From: Methanomassiliicoccus sp. UBA345
Lineage (GTDB): Archaea; Thermoplasmatota; Thermoplasmata; Methanomassiliicoccales; Methanomassiliicoccaceae
NCBI GenBank assembly: GCA_002504525.1
Contig: DATD01000008.1
Span: forward strand, 20,455 to 56,846
Length of the DNA: 36,392 nt
Direction: 5' to 3'
In this document: piece after piece, positions 1-7,740 of the stretch
How positions within the stretch are numbered: the first letter of the stretch is position 1
Layout of the letters: each line of letters opens with the position of its first letter
Translations under genes and position numbers: made by a program
The notes under the pieces: generated by a model
The model's database searches: none
Seen by the model: the letters and a program-made list of their open reading frames with translations, nothing else
Told to the model about the DNA's origin: nothing

Positions 1-1
1 G

Positions 2-676
2 GTGCCGGACCCTGACGCTTCGCACCCCAAGCTCTTTCAGAACCTTCTCCGCCTCTCCGACCATCTGGAGCGCGTCCGGCGTGATCTCCTGGTCGAACGG
101 GATCCTGGTAGCGAGGCATGGACCGGACGGCCGGTCGGCCGACGGCACCGATAGCTGCCTGGCGAAAGCCCGCACCTCTTCCTTTCCCAGGCCCGCCTCC
201 TGCAACGGCGAACGAATCCCGAGCTCGGCCAGTGCCCGACGGCCTGGCCGGTCCTCGCTCATGTCGTCGACGTGCGTTCCGTCGATCACGTTCTCGATGC
301 CTCTCTCACGCGCGGCGGCGGCGATCGCTTCGAAGACCATCCTCTTGCATCGATAACACCGGTCGGTCCGGTTATGCCGGAACGCTGCATCAGCCAGAGG
401 GTCGGCGCGGACGATGAGCGCCTCCACGCCCATGGAGCGTGCGGCAAGCACCGCTTCATCCTCCTCTCCCGGGGCGGTGAGCGGGGACACGTTCATGATG
501 GCTATCACGTTATCGCCCAGCACTTCCTTGGAGATCCGGAGCAGCAGGGCGCTGTCCACCCCGCCGGAGTAGGCGACCGCCACCCTGTCCATCGGCCGGA
601 GCAGCGCCCGCAGGCGGTCCAGCTTGCATTCGCTCACGCATCGCCATGAGCGGTCGCGATAATATCGTTTGCTCAT
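2..676 (-). CDS. larE: LarE, ATP-dependent sulfur transferase for nickel-pincer cofactor (3' end cut by window)
   Basis: The minus strand reads open from ATG 676 to the left edge, about 225 codons. It starts MSKRYYRDRSW and has the PP-loop motif AYSGGVDSALLL near residue 35, as in the N-type ATP pyrophosphatases. Family features follow: a CYRCKRMVFE motif (CxxC), DGTHVDDMSEDRPGRRAL and GPCLATRIPFD. LarE adenylates the carboxylates of pyridinium-biscarboxylate mononucleotide and inserts sulfur to make the pincer ligand. Bacterial LarE of the Lactobacillus plantarum kind uses one sacrificial cysteine; here there are three candidate cysteines (CxxC plus the PCLATR cysteine), which suggests the iron-sulfur type (inference). 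It is divergent from larB, its pathway partner. The C-terminus lies outside the window. Confidence 0.9.
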   Translation of the reverse strand, partial: MSKRYYRDRSWRCVSECKLDRLRALLRPMDRVAVAYSGGVDSALLLRISKEVLGDNVIAIMNVSPLTAPGEEDEAVLAARSMGVEALIVRADPLADAAFRHNRTDRCYRCKRMVFEAIAAAARERGIENVIDGTHVDDMSEDRPGRRALAELGIRSPLQEAGLGKEEVRAFARQLSVPSADRPSGPCLATRIPFDQEITPDALQMVGEAEKVLKELGVRSVRVRH

Positions 677-827
677 CGGCGACCTGTTGGATGAGGTGAG
701 CAACTCGTCCGAGGTCGTATCAGACTAGGGCGCACCGCCAAGTTGGAAAATGACATGACGCGGCTGTCATCGGACCCGGCAATGAAGAGGGCCGGCCCGA
801 CCGAATGAACGGTACGTTAGGCCACAA

Positions 828-838
828 CGAAAAAATAA
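828..838 (+). promoter_or_regulatory. TATA-like element for larB
   Basis: An A-rich AAAAAATAAC stretch is centred about 29 bases before ATG 862. That is the archaeal spacing for a leaderless transcript and supports 862 over the upstream ATG 805, which has no ribosome binding site close by. Confidence 0.4.
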
Positions 839-861
839 CCCCATCCGCCTACGCCACGGCA

Positions 862-1626
862 ATGAGCGTCAGGGACATCCTGGAAAAGCACCGGAAGGGA
901 GAGATCGACGCCTCTGAGGCGGAGAGGCTGCTACGCTTGGACTATGTCCGGAAGATCGGCGAGCACACTCTCTTCGATACCCGCCGGGCCGAGAGGAAGG
1001 GCGTTCCTGAGATCATCTATGGGGAGAGCAAGAGCGCCGATACCGTGGTTGACATCATCGAAGGCGCGTTAGCTGACAAGGAGGTATTGCTGGTATCGCG
1101 ATCATCTCCACAGCAGTTCGAGGCGGTTCGGTCCCGGGTGCCCGAGGCGCGATACGAGGAAAGAGCAAGGATGATCGTCGTGGACCGCCGGAAGGAACAC
1201 GATGTGATCGGTCTCATCGGAGTCCTGACCGCCGGAAGCTCCGACGTCGCCGCGGCCGAAGAAGCGAGAGTGGTGGCCGAATCCATGGGCTGCCGGGTGC
1301 TGACCGCCTACGACGTGGGCATCGCTGCCTTCCACCGCTTCATCGAGCCGCTGCACCGGATGCTGGAAGAAGGCGTCGATGCTCTGATCGTCGTCGCCGG
1401 CATGGAGGGCGCCCTCGCCTCGGTGGTGTCATCGCTCGCCGACGTCCCGGTCATCGGCGTCCCCACCTCGGTCGGCTACGGCGTCGGAGAGGGCGGAAGG
1501 GCGGCCTTGTCGTCAATGCTGCAGTCCTGCTCCCCTGGCCTCGTGGCGGTCAACATCGACAATGGGGTAGGGGCGGGCATCACAGCTGCGCTCATAAGTT
1601 TAAGATGCAGGCGTTCTCAACATTAG
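862..1626 (+). CDS. larB: LarB, pyridinium-3,5-biscarboxylate mononucleotide synthase
   Basis: 254 residues from ATG 862 (an in-frame ATG at 805 would add 19). LarB is a PurE-like carboxylase/hydrolase that carboxylates nicotinate adenine dinucleotide and releases the mononucleotide, the first step of nickel-pincer cofactor synthesis. The N-terminus has the helical ILEKHRKGEIDASEAERLL segment and PEIIYGESKS. The C-terminal half holds the PurE-like core with GVLTAGSSDVAAAEEA, VVAGMEGALASVVSSL, PVIGVPTSVGYGVGEGG and the closing VNIDNGVGAGITAAL. Length and motifs match the family. It is divergent from larE; larC is not in the window. It ends in TAG nine bases before the next gene, in the same frame. 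Confidence 0.93.
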   Translation: MSVRDILEKHRKGEIDASEAERLLRLDYVRKIGEHTLFDTRRAERKGVPEIIYGESKSADTVVDIIEGALADKEVLLVSRSSPQQFEAVRSRVPEARYEERARMIVVDRRKEHDVIGLIGVLTAGSSDVAAAEEARVVAESMGCRVLTAYDVGIAAFHRFIEPLHRMLEEGVDALIVVAGMEGALASVVSSLADVPVIGVPTSVGYGVGEGGRAALSSMLQSCSPGLVAVNIDNGVGAGITAALISLRCRRSQH

Positions 1627-1635
1627 GGCGGTCAT

Positions 1636-3300
1636 ATGGCGGTGACGATTGGAAGGGCGGACAACAGGAAGGCGGCCGACCTGTTCTACGATCTGGCTCT
1701 GGCCATGGAGCTCCAGGGGGAACGCTGGAGGGCCAACAGCTACCTCCGGGCGGCCAAGAGCATCGAGGAGCTGACCGAGAACCTCCGGTCCGTGAGCGAG
1801 AGAGGCGAGCTGCGTCGCATCGAAGGCGTTGGGGAAAGCATCGAGGCCAAGGTGGAAGAGTTTCTCCGCACCGGACGGATCGATGCGCTGGACAAGGTCC
1901 GCGGCCTGCTGCCGGAGGACCTTGAGCTGCTGAGAAGCATACCCTCCCTGGGGACCAGGCGGCTGGCCGATCTGGACCTGCTGCTTGGAATACGTTCCGT
2001 CGACGACCTGCTGAAGGCCATCTACGAAGGTCGCCTGTCCGAGATGCCCGACTTCGGAGATGAGGTGGAAAGCCGTACGCAGGATTATCTGACCTGGCGA
2101 AGGGAGGAGGCCGCCGAGGTGCCCTCCCCCTACGCGCTGCGTTCGGCCCAACGGATCATCGATTTCCTTCGTCCCTCCCCCGGCCTGGACCGTCTGGAGC
2201 TGACCGGCCCTCTGCGCCGCAGGGTCCCGACGGTGGCCAACATAATGCTGCTGTTCTCCGCTTCCGGTCCCGAGGACGTCATAGCGAGGTTCGGTCTTTG
2301 CCCTGAAGTGACGGAGCTGCTCGTGGTCGATAGGGAGCAGGCGCTCGGACGGACGGCATCGGGAGCGGTGTGCATGCTTCGTCATGTCGACCAGAGCACC
2401 TTCGGCCTCGAACTGCTGAAGACCACCGGGCCGGAGCCCTATGTGAGGGGGATCGAGCAACGCATCAGGGAGAAGGGCGTTCGATTCGACGCGCACAGGG
2501 GGGTTGCGGCCGATACTGAGAAGAAGGTCTTTGAGGCGCTACAGCTCCCCCCGCTGCGTCCGGAGACGAGAGGGGGCCAGGAATGCGATAGGGTCACGGC
2601 AGAGCAACTTATCGGAGACCTGCATGTCCGATGCGCCTCCTATGATGGCGGCATGAGAGTGCTGGAGATGGCCGCCGCCGCCAAGGACCTCGGTCACGAG
2701 TACGTGTGCTTCTGCGATCGCCTCGGAGGCCGAAGGATGGACCCCGCCGCCCTGGAGCAGCGGAATGCCCTCATCGACGAATCGGCCGACCTTCTGGGCA
2801 TCAAGATATTGAAGGGAGGGGAGGCGGCCATCACCCCCGACGGCCGGCTGGATTTCCCGCCCGGGCCGCTCGAAGACCTTGACCTGGTCATCGCCTCGGT
2901 CAATACCTCGCTCACCATGGACGAGGGGGAGATGACCGCCCGGGTGACGAAGGCCATGGGGGACCCTCTGATGGATGTGTTCGGTCATCCAACCAGCAGA
3001 GTGATCGGCCTGCGCGAGCGGGTTCGAGTCGATCTCGAAAAGGTCGCCGCGGCCGCTGCCGAGTCAGGGATCGCGCTGGAGATCAACGCCTATCCGGACC
3101 GGATGGACCTTGACGCCGAGACGGTCCGCTCGCTCGATGCCAAACCGCTCTATTCCCTGGGCACCGAAGCCGCATTTCCCAATGAGCTCTCTTACTGGGA
3201 GTGGGCGGCCGGCGCTGCGGAGCAGGCATGCCTGCCCCCGTCCCGCGTTCTGAACGCCATGCCGGCGGAGCGCCTACAAGGGCGGCGGTGGAGAAGATGA
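1636..3300 (+). CDS. PolX-PHP family protein with both active sites degenerate (probable pseudoenzyme)
   Basis: 554 residues, close to bacterial/archaeal PolX (about 570), in the same order. The N-terminal 8-kDa helix-hairpin-helix part is well kept: RIEGVGESIEAKVEEFL (61-77) and SIPSLGTRRLADL (101-113). In the polymerase palm the usual GS-RR motif reads GPLRRR (191-196), the GDxD metal site reads ANIM (201-204), and the third aspartate region reads VCMLR. In the PHP phosphoesterase domain DLHxH reads DLHVR (328-332), the TDH motif reads CFCDR and the last TDAH motif reads GTEAAF; FGHPTSR and LEINAYP remain. It should therefore be neither polymerase nor metal-dependent nuclease, and may be a DNA-binding or scaffold protein (inference). 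There is no frameshift or stop, so it is under selection as a protein. The GNAT gene follows 10 bases later. Confidence 0.85.
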   Translation: MAVTIGRADNRKAADLFYDLALAMELQGERWRANSYLRAAKSIEELTENLRSVSERGELRRIEGVGESIEAKVEEFLRTGRIDALDKVRGLLPEDLELLRSIPSLGTRRLADLDLLLGIRSVDDLLKAIYEGRLSEMPDFGDEVESRTQDYLTWRREEAAEVPSPYALRSAQRIIDFLRPSPGLDRLELTGPLRRRVPTVANIMLLFSASGPEDVIARFGLCPEVTELLVVDREQALGRTASGAVCMLRHVDQSTFGLELLKTTGPEPYVRGIEQRIREKGVRFDAHRGVAADTEKKVFEALQLPPLRPETRGGQECDRVTAEQLIGDLHVRCASYDGGMRVLEMAAAAKDLGHEYVCFCDRLGGRRMDPAALEQRNALIDESADLLGIKILKGGEAAITPDGRLDFPPGPLEDLDLVIASVNTSLTMDEGEMTARVTKAMGDPLMDVFGHPTSRVIGLRERVRVDLEKVAAAAAESGIALEINAYPDRMDLDAETVRSLDAKPLYSLGTEAAFPNELSYWEWAAGAAEQACLPPSRVLNAMPAERLQGRRWRR

Positions 3301-3310
3301 GGTGCATGCA

Positions 3311-4282
3311 ATGAGCATATTCGCTCGTTTGAGCAGAGGGCGCTCGGTGGCCATACGTCCCATGAGGGCGGATGACCTTGAGAGAGTGAGGGAGGTCGGG
3401 CAGATCGCATGGTCGGACCTGGCCATGCAGGACATCGGGCGTCGGTTCCGCTACCCGAAACGTTCGGAGAAGCTGATCAGCTCGTACATGGCCACGGAGC
3501 CGGGCGGCTGCCTGGTGGCCGAGCGCGACGGGACGATCGTGGGCTCGGCGTTCTGTCATGTATGGGGAGGTATTGGCTGGATCGGCCCGCTGGAGGTGCT
3601 CCCAGACGAACAGAACACCGGCGTCGGCAAGGCGCTCCTCTCGGCCTGCGAACGCCACCTCGAGGAAAGAGGTTGTGAGGTCATCGGCCTGGAGACGATG
3701 TCCCATTTGTCCAAGAACCTGCACTTCTACCTATCGTCCGGCTACGCCCCCACCTCGGTGGTGCTCATCATGGAGAGGGTGATGCGCGACGATGCCGTTC
3801 ATCCTCACTTCGTCGAGGAGGTCACCGCCGCCACCCTGCCATCCGTGCTCGAGGACATCACCCGCCTCGGCCAGGAGCTGGCGCCATCGCTCGATCATGC
3901 GGTCGAGGCAAGGATGGCGGTGGAGCGCCGCATGGGCAGCGTTTTCGTCTCCAGGCGGGACGGCGCGGTGGCCGGGTTCGCCATCCTGCACACCTACCAG
4001 AAGGATGAGGAGGCGAGATATTCCTCGATCAAGGTGCTGATCGTCGATCCCGACCGGGACGATCAGAAGGAGGTGTTCGACGCTCTCCTGGACCGGTGCG
4101 AGCAGGCCTCCGCGTCGGCGGGAAAGGATCACGTCCTGGCCAGGCTGTCAGCGATGTCGCCGGAACTTTACCAGCACATGCTGTCCCGATCATACTTGCT
4201 CAAGGGGGCGAACGTTAGGATGGTCAAGAAAGGGAAATACGAGGAGAGAGGCATATACCACATCACATCTTGGGCAGGATAG
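3311..4282 (+). CDS. Tandem GNAT-family N-acetyltransferase
   Basis: 323 residues. ATG 3311 is chosen over GTG 3302 because GAGGTG at 3299-3304 sits six bases before it. The first GNAT domain (about 10-155) carries the acetyl-CoA loop QNTGVGKALL followed by LETMSHLSKNLHFYLSSGY, the usual beta5-alpha4 region. A second, weaker GNAT-like half (about 160-323) has VFVSRRDGAVAGFAIL and VLIVDPDRDDQKEVFDALL and lacks a clear Q/RxxGxG/A loop, so probably only the N-terminal half binds acetyl-CoA. The substrate cannot be told. It lies 10 bases after the PolX-like gene, suggesting cotranscription. Confidence 0.82.
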   Translation: MSIFARLSRGRSVAIRPMRADDLERVREVGQIAWSDLAMQDIGRRFRYPKRSEKLISSYMATEPGGCLVAERDGTIVGSAFCHVWGGIGWIGPLEVLPDEQNTGVGKALLSACERHLEERGCEVIGLETMSHLSKNLHFYLSSGYAPTSVVLIMERVMRDDAVHPHFVEEVTAATLPSVLEDITRLGQELAPSLDHAVEARMAVERRMGSVFVSRRDGAVAGFAILHTYQKDEEARYSSIKVLIVDPDRDDQKEVFDALLDRCEQASASAGKDHVLARLSAMSPELYQHMLSRSYLLKGANVRMVKKGKYEERGIYHITSWAG

Positions 4283-4340
4283 TCCAGCCCGGACGCGGAG
4301 AGTGCCGGAGCGGGAATGTGGATGACAATATCGTCAGAGC

Positions 4341-4347
4341 GGTGATC
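4341..4347 (+). promoter_or_regulatory. Ribosome binding site supporting a CTG start
   Basis: GGTGATC matches the 3' part of the archaeal GGAGGTGATC consensus and stands two bases before CTG 4350. Aligned to the full consensus this is the normal spacing, whereas it is 29 bases from the first ATG (4377). Confidence 0.5.
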
Positions 4348-4349
4348 AA

Positions 4350-5315
4350 CTGAGAATTGCGATCGCAGGAGCGGGAATGTCGGGTGCATACATGCACCGG
4401 CTGTTGAAAGAAGAGGGGATGCAGGCCGATGTGTACGACGTCGACCGCCATACCCGATGCGGGATCCATTCCTGCGCGTGGGGCGCTACTCCCACCTCCG
4501 AGGTGAGGCGCCTCATATCCAGATTCCTCGAACCGTCCGACTATGAGATGCAGCGGTTCGACAGTATCAACATCGAAGGCCTCGATATTCCCGCCGACCT
4601 CCTGACCATCGACAAGCCCCGCCTCGTCAACGACCTGCTGGACGGGGCGGAGGTCCGCCTGCAGCCGTTCGATCCGAACGAGTATGACCGCGTGATCGAC
4701 GCCACCGGGGTGGCCCGCGCCTTCCTCGGCCCGGCCTCCGGGCCGCAGTTCATCGCCCCCTGCAGCCAGTTTCGAGTGCGGACGGAGGAAAGGCTCGGAA
4801 TGTCCATCAAGATCTCCTCGCTGGGCTACGAGTGGTGCTTTCCCCTGGGCAATAACGAATACCACCTGGGCTTCGGGAACCTGAAGGCGGATGCCTCGGA
4901 TTTCAAACCGTCGGCCACCGCGGCGATGGAGAACGGGACGGTGATGTGTCGCTGCCAATCCAAGGTGCGGTTATCATCCCCGCATGCCACCCAGCCGTTC
5001 GTGAACGGAAACGTGGTGGGCGTCGGTGAGAGCATTGGCGTGGTAGCGCCGCTGGCGGCCGACGGCATCGTGTACGCGATGCAGACCGGCGAGATGCTCT
5101 TGGACCGGTGGGACGAGCCCCAACGCTATGCCGCCGACATCCTGAAGACGTTCGACTGGATGGGGAAGGAGAGGCAGGGGCTGAACCGCCTGTTTGCCGG
5201 CAAGATGCCCGCTATCGGCGAACTTAGGGCGTTCCTGCACCACACCCGCACCGCCGGCCTCACTCTCAACCTCAGACAGGCGATGTTCTTCTTCCGAAGG
5301 ATGCTTGAGAGCTGA
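4350..5315 (+). CDS. FAD-dependent oxidoreductase, geranylgeranyl-reductase-like
   Basis: 321 residues if begun at CTG 4350. The first ATG (4377) would remove most of the dinucleotide-binding motif: the in-frame codons from 4350 give LRIAIAGAGMSGAYMHRLL, a normal GxGxxG Rossmann start. A stop at 4323 limits further extension. The C-terminal FAD signature VVGVGESIGVVAPLAADGI matches the GD-x-P-x-GI motif of geranylgeranyl reductases and related flavoproteins, with E in place of the usual D. CGIHSCAWG near residue 40 recalls the cysteine-containing segment of archaeal digeranylgeranylglycerophospholipid reductases. It is shorter than those enzymes (about 390-450). The following UbiA and prenyl synthase genes suggest it reduces a prenyl lipid (inference). 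Confidence 0.75.
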   Translation: MRIAIAGAGMSGAYMHRLLKEEGMQADVYDVDRHTRCGIHSCAWGATPTSEVRRLISRFLEPSDYEMQRFDSINIEGLDIPADLLTIDKPRLVNDLLDGAEVRLQPFDPNEYDRVIDATGVARAFLGPASGPQFIAPCSQFRVRTEERLGMSIKISSLGYEWCFPLGNNEYHLGFGNLKADASDFKPSATAAMENGTVMCRCQSKVRLSSPHATQPFVNGNVVGVGESIGVVAPLAADGIVYAMQTGEMLLDRWDEPQRYAADILKTFDWMGKERQGLNRLFAGKMPAIGELRAFLHHTRTAGLTLNLRQAMFFFRRMLES

Positions 5316-5398
5316 GCCGACCCAGGGGCACGGTTCGAGTGCCATCGTCCACGTCGGCGACCGTGCCAACCGATTTGGGATGTTTCACCGCCCATTCA

Positions 5399-5521
5399 TC
5401 ATATATCTCCATCATTGATGGCCGAGATGATGGCAAAAGAGACCAACGCCGCCATACTGACCGCGACCATCGACCAACCCAACCACTTGAGCGTTTCATC
5501 GATTTTCAGGAGAACGATCAT
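5399..5521 (-). CDS. Possible 40-residue single-span membrane peptide
   Basis: ATG 5521 to TGA 5399. The peptide begins MIVLLKIDETLKWLGW and has a hydrophobic span (VAVSMAALVSFAIISAI) near its C-terminus. No good ribosome binding site is seen. It overlaps the 3' end of the ORF 5496-5603 by 26 bases, so it may be translated by coupling or be the last piece of a frameshifted gene. Not recognised. Confidence 0.25.
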   Translation of the reverse strand: MIVLLKIDETLKWLGWSMVAVSMAALVSFAIISAINDGDI

Positions 5522-5603
5522 AGAGACTGAAGGAGCATCCCGAGCGATCCGACGGCCTTTGATGTAAGAGGGATTCGTACATCTCCCTCTCTTCCTTGGC
5601 CAT
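5496..5603 (-). CDS. Possible 35-residue charged peptide
   Basis: ATG 5603 to TGA 5496. The start MAKEEREMYESLLHQ is charged and amphipathic like a genuine N-terminus. It starts five bases after the stop of the ORF 5609-5704. Not recognised. Confidence 0.22.
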   Translation of the reverse strand: MAKEEREMYESLLHQRPSDRSGCSFSLYDRSPENR

Positions 5604-5608
5604 TATGC

Positions 5609-5704
5609 TCAGACCTGACGGGGGGTCCCCCGGTTCCTAGCGGCCACTGCCGGGATTTGGATGAACAAGACGATCATGAGGGCGTTAATGATCGATACGA
5701 GCAT
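5609..5704 (-). CDS. Possible 31-residue membrane peptide
   Basis: ATG 5704 to TGA 5609, preceded by AGGGG four to five bases before the ATG on the minus strand. It has one hydrophobic stretch (LVSIINALMIVLFIQIPAV). Not recognised; it could be the first cistron of the small-ORF group or a broken gene. Confidence 0.22.
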   Translation of the reverse strand: MLVSIINALMIVLFIQIPAVAARNRGTPRQV

Positions 5705-5835
5705 CTGACCCCTACAGCGCCTCCATCAATGATCCACGGCTACATAGCTCATCCATCTCATGGACGGGGCCATTGACTGATGGGTTAACAATAACTTACT
5801 TAACCGTTCGACTGGAAATCTTCAGGCGGGACGTC

Positions 5836-6774
5836 GTGAACATCGCATCGCTCATGGATTTCGCCAGATTCAAGCCCCTGGCGGCATGGAGCCTCAGCTC
5901 AGCCGTTCTAGGAGCGTCGATGGCGTTCTTCCTCTCGGACGGGCACATCGCCGCACCATGGCCGATGGCCGCCGCCGTGGCATGCATCGTGCTGATGCAG
6001 TACGTCTCCCACCCCCTCAACGACATCACCGATCGGGAGGCTGACTCCTTGGAGGCGATGACCGCCACCGGCCGGAGGAAGCCGCTGGTAGACGGTTCTG
6101 CCACCGTGAGCGAGGCCAGGGCGCTGAGCATGGTCATCGTGGCGACGATATTGGTCATCATGGTCGGCCTCATCGTCTTCCGCCCGGTGCTGCTCGCCCC
6201 AGCCGCCTACGGCATGTTCGCCGTGATGGGCTACAGTCATCCCGGTCTGCGCCTCTCGTACCGCCCTCTGACCGAACTGTATCTTGGTGTACCTGTCAAT
6301 ATGATCGCAGTGTTGGTGATCGCTTTCATCGGTTCGGGGACCGTCAGCTTTCTGTCGGTGGCAGTGGCCGCGGCGTTCGGCTTCGCCGCGAGCTCACTCT
6401 TCGTGAGCATGATGAGCATGGACTATCCCTCCGACAGCCTGAACGGAAAGGAGACCACGGTGGTCCGTTACCCGCGCTCGCACTGGTGCGCCCTGTTCCC
6501 CGCCATAGGTCTTGGTGCCTTCATCATCTCACTGCCGTTCGCGGCCGCACTCATGAGCAGTGCGGCGCTGCTAGGATACACAGTGCTGTCGGTCGCTGTC
6601 TTCCTCGCGCTGATGGCCTATGGAAGAAAGACCGACCACTTGAGGTTCGCGCATCTCGACGGCCGGGTCGACGGTATGGAATCTCGGTCGAACGACCTGC
6701 GGCTGAAACAGCTGTACACTTCGGTCCTTTACGCCGCGGGACTGAGCGTCATATTCCTTAATATGGGGGTCTGA
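5836..6774 (+). CDS. UbiA-superfamily prenyltransferase
   Basis: 312 residues from GTG 5836 (TTG 5773 and ATG 5854 are the alternatives). UbiA enzymes are polytopic membrane proteins that move a prenyl chain to an acceptor. The first aspartate-rich motif is NDITDREAD, matching NDxxDxxxD, and the second is MDYPSDSLNGKET (DxxxD); both bind the Mg-diphosphate. About eight to nine hydrophobic spans follow each other through the protein. The polyprenyl synthase starts one base after the stop (TGA then ATG), so the two are almost certainly one operon making and attaching a prenyl chain. The acceptor could be glycerol-lipid, quinone-like or heme-like; the sequence does not say which. Confidence 0.88.
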   Translation: MNIASLMDFARFKPLAAWSLSSAVLGASMAFFLSDGHIAAPWPMAAAVACIVLMQYVSHPLNDITDREADSLEAMTATGRRKPLVDGSATVSEARALSMVIVATILVIMVGLIVFRPVLLAPAAYGMFAVMGYSHPGLRLSYRPLTELYLGVPVNMIAVLVIAFIGSGTVSFLSVAVAAAFGFAASSLFVSMMSMDYPSDSLNGKETTVVRYPRSHWCALFPAIGLGAFIISLPFAAALMSSAALLGYTVLSVAVFLALMAYGRKTDHLRFAHLDGRVDGMESRSNDLRLKQLYTSVLYAAGLSVIFLNMGV

Positions 6775-6775
6775 G

Positions 6776-7681
6776 ATGGCCGCGGGGCCTGTACCGTCGG
6801 TCCAACTGCTCGTCGAGCACGACGGAGCGTTCAGCAATTATCTCGGATCGGCTCGGGGCGACATCGATGATCGTATCAGACTAGCGCTGCACGGCAGAGC
6901 GATGCCCCATGAGGTGGAAGGTCATATCATGCGAGGGAAGCGGCTCCGCGGCACTCTGACGCTCCTGGTGCACGACGCCCTTGACGGGAACGATCGATCT
7001 GCGGCGCTCGATCTCGCCGCCGCGGTGGAGGTCGCGCATGCAGTATGTCTCATAATCGATGACATGCTGGACGGCGACGCGGAGCGAAGGGGCAAGGCCG
7101 CCGTCCATGTCGACCTGGGTGCCATGATGGCAGTGCTGGAGGCGGTGGACCTGTTGTCCTTGCCATACGCTCTGGCCGCTCGTCATGGGCGGAACGCGGT
7201 CGAGTCATTGTCTCAGGTGCACCACGCGGTGGTGAGCGGTGCGAAGAGGGAACTGGCCGAGGCGGAAGAGTCGTGGGAGCGCTATCATGCGCTTATCTCC
7301 CAGAAGACGGGTGAGCTGTTCGCACTGTCGGCCACATACGGAGCAATGGCGGCGGACGCCGCACCGGACGCGATCGAGGCGGCAAGAACGTACGGCATGA
7401 GGTGCGGCACCGTCCTTCAGGTGTTCGACGACATCCTGGACATGGACAATGCGAACGAACCGCGCAGCAGTTCAGGGCCGATGCTGGGCCGCCTGCTGAG
7501 GGCCGGCGACGATCATGATGTGATCTCTCGAACCGAACGGCTGGCCGATGACTGCATTGGTGAGGCGAGGAAGTCCGCGGCAATGCTCGCCTCCTTCGCT
7601 CCCGGGGCAGTTCCGGAGCTGCGTTCATGCCTGGCCGGCGCGCCGGCGGAGATGGCCCATATGATGGTCCGGTACGGTTGA
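6776..7681 (+). CDS. Polyprenyl (geranylgeranyl/farnesyl) diphosphate synthase
   Basis: 301 residues. This trans-prenyl synthase has the first aspartate-rich motif IIDDMLDGD, the second FDDILDMD, the IPP-binding GKRLRG near the N-terminus and the helix QKTGELFALSATYGA. It condenses isopentenyl diphosphate with an allylic diphosphate in the cytosol. Chain length cannot be set with confidence; the residues before the first DDxxD (AHAVCLI) are small or aliphatic, which does not suggest a short product. The immediate coupling to UbiA suggests a dedicated donor for that enzyme rather than the cell's main synthase (inference). Confidence 0.88.
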   Translation: MAAGPVPSVQLLVEHDGAFSNYLGSARGDIDDRIRLALHGRAMPHEVEGHIMRGKRLRGTLTLLVHDALDGNDRSAALDLAAAVEVAHAVCLIIDDMLDGDAERRGKAAVHVDLGAMMAVLEAVDLLSLPYALAARHGRNAVESLSQVHHAVVSGAKRELAEAEESWERYHALISQKTGELFALSATYGAMAADAAPDAIEAARTYGMRCGTVLQVFDDILDMDNANEPRSSSGPMLGRLLRAGDDHDVISRTERLADDCIGEARKSAAMLASFAPGAVPELRSCLAGAPAEMAHMMVRYG

Positions 7682-7710
7682 CGGCACATTCGAAGAGCCG
7701 GGAGGAAGGG

Positions 7711-7717
7711 ATATATA
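7711..7717 (+). promoter_or_regulatory. TATA box for the nre-radical SAM operon
   Basis: ATATATA is centred 27 bases before ATG 7741 with no ribosome binding site between. This is the arrangement of a leaderless archaeal mRNA and fixes the start of the next gene at 7741 rather than upstream at 7627, which would overlap the prenyl synthase. Confidence 0.65.
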
Positions 7718-7740
7718 CGCTTGTTCGACTGAGAAAGCGG

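Larger units (their letters stand above)
5316..5835. other. Spacer with three tiny minus-strand ORFs
   Basis: No plus-strand gene is convincing here. The minus strand holds three abutting small ORFs (5609-5704, 5496-5603, 5399-5521), listed separately, that could be small membrane peptides or remains of one broken gene. A TTG-initiated extension of the UbiA gene back to 5773 is possible but unlikely. Confidence 0.5.

Noticed and set aside
81..649. Three overlapping plus-strand ORFs
   Set aside because: They are shadows of larE on the minus strand, with arginine-rich, low-information sequence.
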